A stretch of DNA of 64,000 nucleotides, from positions 40,633,403 to 40,697,402 of the forward strand of contig NC_088873.1 in the NCBI RefSeq assembly GCF_032884065.1, written 5' to 3'. This DNA is from Artemia franciscana (Eukaryota; Arthropoda; Branchiopoda; Anostraca; Artemiidae). Under the pieces are notes generated by a model. The model was not told the origin of the DNA. It was given only the letters and a program-made list of their open reading frames with translations, and did not search any database. The position numbers and the translations under genes are program-made. Shown here in pieces: positions 55,190 through 64,000 of this stretch (within the stretch, counting starts at the first letter, position 1; each line of letters starts with the position of its first letter).

Positions 55190-57370
55190 GTTTCTTTACT
55201 CTCCACGCCCTACCAAACTCTCCGACAACTATACCTTACTCTGCAGTAATTACTAATCATCCACCATTGAAAACTCCATCCGAACAAAAAGAGCTAATAG
55301 AATCTGTATTTGGTGAATCGCTTGACGCTTCTAAGGGTGACGTTTGACAAGGAGTAAATGGGTGGCAGGTGGCTTTTGTGCAGAAGGCTACTGCAGATAA
55401 ATTAGTACTAGCAATTACCAACCAAAATCTGGGTTCTGTTGTAAAAATAAAAACTCCGTCGTTTATTGAAACAGTTAAAGGGATCTCCGAGTCTCCAACT
55501 ACAGAGAATTTACAATGTCTAGTAGCCAGTTGTATCAAAGCTGAAAAACGTGGGAAATAAGGTGCTTTCAAGCTGCATTTTCCAAGCAGAGATGTCCTTG
55601 ATACTACCAAATAATGCCGATAGGAACTTATTTTGATCAGAAAATTGAAGAGTTTACTCACTTTCCGAAGTATTCCTTCAACTGTTACGAAATCAGCTAC
55701 ACAGCGGCATTTTTTCAAGCTTCGTTTTCTGTTAGAAACTGAGATCATACATTCATTAATATTTGATTTTAGCAATTACACTAATTACATTATTTATTCT
55801 TAATATTACACTGAAAAAAAAGCCAGGAGTCAGCAAACGCTAGAGGGTATTGAGAGTCTTTATCGAAACTAGCGCCAGTTCTCATTCTTATAAGTTATCA
55901 GTGCTCTTTGATACAATCTGCAAAATCAAGCAGCCTCTCATGAGAGGTGCAGATAAAAGTTGCACAAAAAACCTCCTATTTGAAACCCCATTACGTTTTC
56001 CCCACCTTTCTCTACTATTCCCAGTAGTATTCCCAAAGAAAATAGTTCCTTCTTCGTTTTCAACTAACCGCCTTACTCCTAACCCTAGGAAGACTAAACA
56101 CTTAGACGAATGTTCACCGTTTCAACCAATAACGGTAGCTAAAACATGTTCAAAATTTTTGAGTAATTGATAATGCCTGAACTAGTTGATAAATGTTATA
56201 TGCCGCCGCACAAATGTGGGTTTCAAAAGCAATAGGGTGCGCTTATGCACTGACTAAACTGTCATCAGTTTTGGTTGATGCTCATAAGTCGGGAGATTCA
56301 CTTGCTCTAGGGAGTCAGAATGCCAGGTACTTTTGATTCGATAATTCCCACGCATATTCTCAACGAAATTTTAAAATGTGGGGTCAGTACATGCGTTACT
56401 CGTGCTTTGTGCGTGTTTAATCGTATTTAACCGTCATAACCAAATTGCCAGACGGAAATATTACAGAAATAGTTATACCTGTCCATCATGGTGTATGGTA
56501 AGATGTCCTTACATCCCCATTCGTGTGTAACAACTTTATTTTACAATGTATTGATGTATTTCTTATTGCACTTACAGATGATGTTTTCAACGTCAGCCCA
56601 GCGGTACTGGCGTTTGAGGAAAAATTTTCTATTTTGAATAAAGACTATTAGAAGGTAAATCTCAAGTTTTCTACTAAAAAATTAAACGTCGTATTATTCA
56701 TCTGGGGTCCAGTTCACGAAGGATTTAAAGTTAGTCTTGATTGGGTGTTATTTGCTCCTAAACTGGAACTGAAATATCTAGGCCTCAAAATCCGTGACTC
56801 TTAAAGTAACTAGAAAATTCTTCATTGGTTGTTTTCAGCACTAGACGTCCAGCACCTGCGGGAAAATACTATCTAATAAACTTGGTTTTAATCGCCTGGC
56901 CACTATCTAAACCGTAAGACGCATGCGCACTTCCAAATTTTCTTTGCCTGTACCTGTTTGGCGTACCTTCTCGGCAACTCAAACAAAACAACTCTGGCGA
57001 ATTTATTACCGGTATACTAAATATCTCCTCTACCACCCACCTTAAGCAAGAAATTCTGTAGCCAATTCTGTAGCCGATATTATAGATCGTAATAGCACCA
57101 TCGGCAGATGCATTGAAGTATATTATAAGCAAATCAATAGACACCCATGGTGCTCTTTTTTGTCATGATTTAGCTTGTGTTATTTTATAAATTCTGATTT
57201 TGCTTTATTTGTCATTTTCCGCTCTTTTTTCTATTGTACTTTCCCGTTTTTCTCCCTTCTCTATTTTCTGTATTTTTTCTTCTCTTTTTTTAGTATTTTT
57301 TTTTCTGTTTTTCTGTTTGTCATTGTATTTGCAATGTGTTAAAAATCAATTCAATTCCATTCTATTCAAC
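55190..57370 (+). mobile_element. Decayed LINE with ORF1-like and RT parts
   Basis: Plus-strand order: an ORF1-like frame at 55240-55620 (EQKELIESVFGESLDASKGD, ADKLVLAITNQN, FIETVKGISESPTTENLQCL); RT N-terminal piece at 55960-56170 (CSPFQPITVAKTCSKFL, the YRPITV motif); HILNEILKCGVSTC near 56350; HHGV near 56490 (of HHGVRQG); LTDDVFNVSPAVLAFEEKFS near 56570 (altered xADD box); LKYLGLKIRDS near 56770. A T-rich 3' region ends in AATTCAATTCCATTCTATTC at about 57367. Many stops are present. It sits in the receptor intron, antisense to that gene. Confidence 0.7.
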
Positions 57371-57439
57371 AAGAGAGGTTTTGGAAGTCTAATTTTTGCT
57401 ATATGCTAAGGTATATTAGTTGAAGGTTCATACTTGGGG

Positions 57440-58280
57440 TCTTTATCGGAGGGAGGGGGATGTACTCATTGCGCGTCCAAGCCGTATCCAAGATCATCGT
57501 GGCAACCAGCAGACGACATGTCTTCTTCCAGAGGTTTCGCTCTAGGGTGGTAGGCTCAACAATCTCCAGCCACTGACGAACCTACCGGTAGCCGTATTTT
57601 CTGAACCCTCTGATTGGCTCCAAATCAGATTTCACTGTCGCGAGCCACGTCTTTTTTGGGCCTCCTGTTCTCTTCTTCCACGTCGGTAATGGTAGACATT
57701 TGAGGCTTTTTTGCTTATTCGATCATCTGGTCTGCTTATTGTGTGGCCAAACCACCTCAGTCTCCTATGCTTAACAATATCAGAGATAAATGGGCCATCC
57801 CTACATCTTCTCCTGACTTCGTCGATCGAGATTCTATCTCAGAGGCGGAAACTCAGGATATAACGCAAGCATTTGTGTTGAAGGTATTCAAGACCACGGC
57901 TTTGGCTGCTTTCAGTGACCACATTGCTTCATACACTCAGAGCTTCGTCCTTGTTGAAGCTTCGCTCCACTTCTAGAAAGCCATCCGTAGTTGAAAGAAG
58001 ACTCTCCAGGATGACGATATGCGGCTCCAGATCTCTTCTTAAGATTCACCAGCAGGGTTTACCATTGAGCCAAGGTATTTGAACGACTGGACGTATTCGA
58101 TTTGACTACCACTCAGGGTCACAGGGGTTTCATCCATCCCATCAGTTCGCATGATTTTTGTTTTTACTAGACTTATTTGGAAGTCAGTCGAGAGTGCCGT
58201 GTCTGCCACGTCACTGATCGTAGCCTAGACTTCTACAAGAGATTCAGCAAGCATGGTAGGCTCAAGCATGAGGGAGATGA
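57440..58280 (-). pseudogene. LINE ORF2 C-terminal fragment
   Basis: Minus strand: KTKIMRTDGMDETPVTLSGS near 58150, then QIEYVQSFKYLGSMVNPAGE at about 58070-58130, TRTKLRVYEAMWSLKAAKAV near 57930, and RHRRLRWFGHTISRPDDRIS near 57740. This is the YLGS...RWFGHxxRxPDDR order of LINE C-termini. Stops and frame changes are frequent. It is a different copy from 53170-53760. Confidence 0.75.
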
Positions 58281-58474
58281 AGGTGGGTTATTATACCTGA
58301 CTCTTGGTGCATCAGTACAATTCTAGGTTCGAACTTGGTATTCTATGTTATTTGTAATAGTTTAATATTCATGTCTATAGTAACTATATTGTGTTTAGCT
58401 TACAATCGAAGATCATTACAGATTTCAGGTAATACTTGAATTTATGGTAGTCTATTTGTGGCAAGAATTTGCAA

Positions 58475-60785
58475 CAAAACGAATTGTCGTCCGTCTAATT
58501 TGTACTTGATTTTTAATCTAAACTCCTTTGATGTACAGACAACAAAATTGGCTAACAAATTAGGCCGTTGACAATTCATTTCATTGGAAATTCTTCCCAA
58601 CAATTGACTTTTCCGTAAATTAGTTTAAAAAACTATCGGAAAAAGAAGGTTTTCAAAGAAAAGTAAAGGCCATATTAAACTTATGATCAGCAAAAACCAA
58701 AATTTCTAATAATTCAAAGCCAAAACGACCAAAAATTGCTATTAAAGAATAAATAAAGCCCAAAACGAATATAAGTTAAATAATCAATCATAGCAAACAA
58801 ACATTCAACAGGTACTTACATAAATGAATAAATAAATATAAAAAAGAGTAAAAATTAAGTTGAATATGCAAATAAAGCTTAAAAAAAAACAAAATCACAA
58901 CAAACAAGAGTTAGGGATGGATACCTCCCCTTCCCTAACTATAAAACTATAGAGTCTTCTGCGTCATTAGGACTTTACTGAAAACGAGTTATATTGAAAA
59001 TATGTTCTATTGTACTTATTACAACAATCAAAATAAAATGAAAATTTCAATGAAATAAAATCTTGAAAAAATGAGCAATTAAAATCAATATGTTTTCAGC
59101 AATTAATATTATTATATATTAAATACTCACTTTAACTTTCTTAGTTCTTTTTAAGACTGTTCAAGACACCTACAGTTTTCAGTAAACCACCAATAACACA
59201 GTAGGCCTTATACTTTTACAGTTAGGGAAGGGGGCAGTAACCAAACTCTTGTTCGTAGTGACTTTTGTTTCTTTTAAGATTGATTTGCATATTCAATTTA
59301 AACTTTACTTGTTTCAAGATTTATTTATTCATTTGTATTAGTATCTGTTGGATGTTTGTTTGCTATGATTGATTATTTAATTTCAATTCCTTTTGGGTTT
59401 TATTCATTCTTTAATAGCTGAAAAATTTTTTGTCTGTTTTAAGCATATTCAATTTAAACTTTACTCGTTTCAAGATTTATTTATATTAGTACCTGTTGGA
59501 TGTTTCTTTGCTATAATTGATTATTTAATTTCTATACGTTTTGGGTTTTAATCATTCTGTAATAGCTGAAAATTTTTTGTCCGTTTTAAGCTTGATTTGT
59601 ATATTTAATTTAAGCATTACTCGTTTCAAAATTTGTTTATTCTGTTATATTAGTACCTGTTGGATGTTTGTTTGCTATGATTGATTATTTAATTTCTATT
59701 CGTTTTTGGTTTTATTCATTCTTTAATAGTTGAAATTTTTTTTTCCGTTTTAAGCTTGATCTGCACATTCAATTTAAGCTTTACTCGTTTTAAAATTTGT
59801 TTATTCATTTATATTAGTACCTGTTGGATATTTGCTTACTATGATTTATTATTTAATTTCAATTCGTTTTGGGTTTTATTCATCCTTTGATAATTCAACA
59901 TTTTTTGTCCGTTTTAATCTTGGTTTGCATATTCAATTTAAGCTTTACTCGTTTCAACATTTATTTATTCATTTATATTAGTACCTGTTGGATGTTTGTT
60001 TGCTATGATTGATTATTTAATTTCTGTTCGTTTTTGGTTTTATTCATTCTTTAATAGTTGAAATTTTTTTTTCCGTTTTAAGCTTGATCTGCACATTCAA
60101 TTTAAGCTTTACTCGTTTTAAAATTTGTTTATTCATTTAATTAGTACCTGTTGGATGTTTGTTTGTTGTGACTGATTATATAATTTCTATTCTTTTTGGG
60201 TTTTATTCATTCTTTAATAGTTAAAAAATCTCGTCCATTTTAAGCTTGATTTTCATATTCAATTCAAGCCTTACACGTTTCAAGAATTATTTATTCATTT
60301 ATATCAGTACCTGTTGGATGCTATGTCTGATTACTTAATGTCTATTCGTTTCGGGTTTCATTCATTATTTAATAGTTGAAAATTTTTTGTCCGTTTTAAG
60401 ATTGACTTGCACATTCAATTTAAGCTTTACTCGTTTCAACATTTATTTATTCATTTATATTTATACCTGCTGGATGTTTGTTTGCTATGCTTGATTATTT
60501 AATTTCTGTTCGTTTTAGGTTTCATTTAATCTTTAATAGTTAATTTTTGGAGTTTGCACCATTATAGATTTTTATTTTTCCTCATCTTAAGCTTAATACG
60601 GCCGTTACTACTTTTCTTTGCAGAACTTCTTTCTCCGGAACTTTAAAACAAATTAGTTTATGGAAAAGTCTTTTGGCGGTAAGAATTTCCAAAAAAAAGA
60701 ATAGTCGTTGGCCTAATTTGTTGTTAAATTTTTAGTCTAAAATGCTCCTTCGATATGCAGAAAAATGCAACTTATTTAGTTTTAT
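58475..60785. repeat. Inverted-repeat element with tandem-expanded right arm
   Basis: Left arm about 58475-58945, right arm about 59215-60785. Pairs include ACAAATTAGGCCGTTGACAA (58555) against TCGTTGGCCTAATTTGTTGT (60705), and AACAAGAGTTAGGGATGGAT (58902) against the complement of TAACCAAACTCTTGTTCG (near 59240). The right arm contains about eight copies of a 160-170 bp unit that is single in the left arm. There is no transposase and no certain target duplication. Confidence 0.8.
59270..60560 (+). repeat. Tandem array, unit about 165 bp
   Basis: Recurring GATTGATTATTTAATTTCTA, TTTTATTCATTCTTTAATAG, TTTAAGCTTTACTCGTTTCA and ATTAGTACCTGTTGGATGTT at intervals of 150-170 bp. The first unit corresponds, inverted, to 58680-58880. 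Confidence 0.9.
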
Positions 60786-62128
60786 GTTCGATAAATCAAT
60801 TCGAGACAATTAGGGGGGTAAAACGTATTTTCACTAATAGATATTTATCAAAGCTGCTTGTTTTCATTTTGTGGTTTTTGACATTCTGTTGTTTTGACAC
60901 GTCATATCAATAATAGTTTGAAATTTTTATTTTTAACATATGACGTTAACAATAACTAACATTACTAGTTAATTGTCGGGTCGGAAACGGCGGTGGGCCT
61001 TGGTTCTTAGGTTGAGGTCAGCAAAGTACGGAGGAGGAATAGCTGCACGCTGCACGCATAACAGAGCTGCACGGGAGGATATAAAGTAGGTTATTTCACT
61101 TGGAGAAAGAATTAAGTGTTTAGAGAGGTTTGAATTATTGAGCGCTCTATTTGTCCGATATGTGGGTATAAGAACTATTTAGAGCACTATATGTGCAACT
61201 GGGATGAGTTTAAAAATCTGAGGGATAAAATTTTCAGAATCTAGGTAAAGATGGATGGTGAGAATTTGGAAAATTAATAATCAATTGGATACATGGAATG
61301 TGGGGAAATACGTCTATGTGACGATACACCCTAGATGGTTTTATTTCTGGAGAACTAAGGATCGGCAGGATAAGGAAAGGTGAATTGGGCCTGGTTGGAA
61401 ATTTTTGTTTTGATGGTCTTTACCTTGTGCAGAGAATCTCTCATAGCTTGGTTTCAGCTGGTTTTGAATGGTGGGTGACAGTTTTTCATTTGACTGTTAA
61501 ATTTTATTTATTTATCTATTTAAATACGTGTGGATTTAGTTGTGAAGTTGTCCTCCCCCCCTATATATACAGATCCTTTTGTCGAACCAGAAGTTTGAAA
61601 TGTTTTTTTTTGTATGTTTTGAATATAAATTGATCGATTGATTGATTGAATAATTGAGGGAATAATAGCTGTTTTATCACTTTTGTAAGTTTTTTTTTTT
61701 TTTTTTTTTTTTTAGTGATATCATTTTGTTTTCCTTTTTGTAAACATGACCCATGTAACTCTAGTGTTCGAATGTACCACATTGTTTACTAATTGAAAGC
61801 TTATAATATTCGCTGTCCTTAGTAATTTTAATCTTCACTGTCCTTGGTACTTTAATTTGAACCATTAGAAATCTTAATCTCGTGCCAAATCGTGCCATGG
61901 ACTCTTAATCACATGGAATATCAAATTCATGAATTTCAACCAGAAAATTTAAATAGTCAATTTTTGCTATATTCTAGGAGTTTCAAACTCTAGGGAAAAA
62001 CTTTGATAAATGGTTGACTAGCGGTATATTAGGCCATTTTTGGCAGCCTGAGGCCATGAATTTGGCCTTAAATAAGACTGTTACAAGAATTAAATAAAGG
62101 CACCACAGAAAAATGTCCTAAATCTTAC
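60786..62128. other. Receptor intron, right end
   Basis: No gene recognised. A poly-T run of about 24 bases lies at 61689-61712. At 61620-61650 there is TATAAATTGATCGATTGATTGATTG, a GATT-type tetranucleotide tail that could mark the 3' end of a retroelement lying at about 61000-61650, but no coding part is visible. Confidence 0.35.
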
Positions 62129-62292
62129 CCCAAGCGATTAGAGCTCGTTTCAAAATGAAGTATGTCTCAGTGCCAGCAAATACAGTAATCAGCAGGTGAT
62201 ACATGTGCGCAGCTTCAATGACCATCCAGGCCAAAGATGTCAAAACGAGATAGTGCATGAAAATGGCTAAAACTATACAGAGCACGGCGTCC
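62129..62292 (-). CDS. Adhesion-type GPCR, TM2/TM3 exon
   Basis: A 164-bp exon encoding DAVLCIVLAIFMHYLVLTSL (end of TM2 region and TM3 with the family's HY.xL), AWMVIEAAHMYHLLITVF (AWM.xEaahMY, strongly conserved in adhesion receptors), AGTETYFILK and RALIAWG leading into TM4. The acceptor is TTTTTTTCTAG at 62293 and above. The donor after 62129 is G then GTAAGA. It begins with the last base of a split codon, so another exon lies upstream. Nothing matching TM1 or an extracellular GAIN/GPS region was found between 62300 and 64000, so the gene continues beyond the window. Confidence 0.92.
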
Positions 62293-63000
62293 CTAGAAAA
62301 AAAGTGTCGAAGTTCATATAAAGGGTAAAAAAGAGCTTATAAATACAAAAAATATAAATAAGAAACATATAATAAGAAAACTAGAAATATAATAGACTTT
62401 TAACACAGAGAGTTTGACATTTGTGTGCTATTGTCTTTTTCTTTCTTTTTTCTGTCAAATGATCTACTTTGATGGGACTCGGCTACAATTCTAAGAGGGG
62501 TAGACTTTTACTTATAGACTGAAGTTTAGAGCATTTTAGGAGCCAACTGCACCTGGAAATAAATTGTGCAAAAAATTGTTATTGGCATAATGTATTTAAA
62601 CTGTCCAACAGGCTAGAATGGGAGGGGGATAGCGCGATACTTTGATTTTTAGCGTTGCAATTTTTAAAGCTCCCACTTCACAGTGGTTTTTTCCCTTATG
62701 TTTTTCCCTTATGTTTTTCCCTTATGTTTTTCCGTTTTGTTGCTTTGGTTTCTGCTTTTTAAATAGTGTTTGTTGATCAAGCCCACAACCAATCTCCTCC
62801 CTTAGTATTAATTTTACAATGTTTTAACTGTCGAGTAATATCACATGCTTGCTTTTGACACTTACTGATTTAAAAAACCTTTTCCACAAAAGAAGTTCTT
62901 CGAGGAAAAGTAAAAAACTCCATTAAACCTAAAATGAGCAAAAATAGAATAAAATAATCTGCCAAGCGTGAAACTACCACATATAAGCATCAATACATTT
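62293..63000. other. Receptor intron with short tandem repeat
   Basis: A 13-bp repeat, TTTTTCCCTTATG, occurs 3.5 times at 62688-62735. At 62885-62960 a GAGGAAAAGTAAAAAACTCC block followed by AAAATGAGCAAAAATAG matches the fold-back core family. No coding exon was recognised. Confidence 0.5.
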
Positions 63001-64000
63001 TCAAACAAATGAGCCACCCCCAAAATTTATATGACCATCCCTTCTTTAAGAACCTTAAGTGCCCCCGGGGTATAACTTAAAACCCTTACCCCCATGCTCT
63101 GGTGTTTGTAACAACCCAAAAAGCCTTTTTATATGATTTTTATACTATTTTGAATAAATGGCTATCTCAAAATTTATATTGTATGCATTTTGGGAAAAGA
63201 CAACGTTTAGGGGGGGAGGGGAAACTACCCTCTGATCAATTTAATTTTTAAAAAAGGAACTAAAACTTCCGATTACCTTTCCAATCAGACCCCTCTAAAG
63301 TATATACAACCACCCTCTCTACAAAAACCTTATATGCCCCCAGGGCATAGCTTGAAAACCTTGCTTTGAGGATTGTGGACTTCTGACGATTGTGGAAAAA
63401 GCTGTAGAGTGATTGTCATCCTCAAAGACATAATGTCCACACCCTCCTACTACGCTGGACAATATTACCATCTCAAATTTTGATTGGATGTGTTGGGGGG
63501 AATGATGAGCGTGGAAGGGGGAGAAGTCTGGTTGCTCTCAAATCACTCTTAACGCTTAAAAAGGGCACTAGAACTTCGAATTTCAAATCAAATGAGCCCC
63601 AGCTGAAGTTTATACAAATAGCAATTCTATAAAAACTTTATATACCCCCAGGGCATAACTTACAACCCTTGCCCAAGGGCTCTGGGGGTTGTTTCAGGCC
63701 TAGAGGCATTGTTATATGTTCTTTAGACCATTTTGAACAAAATGGCTATCTCACAATTCCAATAAGTTGCGTTTAGCAAAAAGAAGAGTAGTCAGGGGGG
63801 GGGGTGCTAGTTGCCTTCAATCATTTTTGACTCTTAAAAGGAAACTATAAACTTCCAATTTTCAACCAAACGAGACTCCTGTAAAATTTATACAATCATT
63901 TCTTCAATAGAAACCATAAATGCCCCGGGGATTTTTTTTAGCCCCAAAAGCCTTTTTATATGATCTTTGGACTATTTTGAATAAAATTGCAATCTTAAAG
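63000..64000. repeat. Tandem array, family M, about 290-bp units, runs off the edge
   Basis: Units near 63030, 63320, 63620 and 63900 with CCCCxGGGxxTAxCTTAxAACCC, TTTGAATAAAATGGCTATCTC-type text, a G-run and AAGGGCACTAGAACTTCxAAT. It has the same orientation as 50520-52640 and is opposite to 13330-15150. Confidence 0.75.

Noticed and set aside
55257-55775. 172-codon minus-strand open frame
   Set aside because: It is antisense to the better supported ORF1-like LINE frame on the plus strand and shows no domain.

Overview
This is a eukaryotic, AT-rich, repeat-dominated window with genes split by multi-kilobase introns. The fold-back and long interspersed repeats (for example 1953-2219 and 4710-5575) look to me like the abundant families of the brine shrimp Artemia. 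That assignment is from memory and was not checked; an arthropod or crustacean origin is the safer statement.

Two host genes can be supported, both on the minus strand and both cut by the window. The first is a Siah/seven-in-absentia RING E3 ubiquitin ligase: exon 1 (22820-23069), exon 2 (16624-16863) and exon 3 (12396-12588). All joints agree in phase, but the C-terminal exon was not found. The second is a class B2 (adhesion-type) seven-helix receptor: TM2/TM3 exon (62129-62292), TM4/TM5 exon (54355-54626) and TM6/TM7 plus cytoplasmic tail exon (40758-41942). Its extracellular part and TM1 lie beyond the right edge.

Most of the rest is mobile DNA. Non-LTR reverse transcriptase fragments lie at 2830-3240, 25400-25620, 26780-28600, 29430-29790, 32039-32541 with 34949-35000, 35120-35792, 53170-53760, 55190-57370 and 57440-58280. 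There is a hAT-type transposase scrap (39290-39580) and a decayed DIRS-like tyrosine-recombinase retroelement (46430-49570). A near-perfect palindrome of two Penelope-like element ends (32542-34933) is inserted into an older LINE with a 15-bp target duplication. Each arm carries an intact-looking GIY-YIG endonuclease reading frame and a hammerhead-ribozyme-like motif.

Non-coding structure is rich: fold-back elements that share a short core; an inverted-repeat pair (8101-10623 and 17980-19523) flanking Siah exons 2 and 3; partial tandem copies of Siah exon borders; a chain of hairpins (7182-7364); a 10-copy 55-bp minisatellite with a CACGTG box in each unit (43826-44375); two long (TA)n tracts; and arrays of 160-450 bp repeats. 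The two host genes show no functional link to each other. I see no convincing new gene system; the best leads are the Penelope palindrome and the exon-border duplications in Siah.
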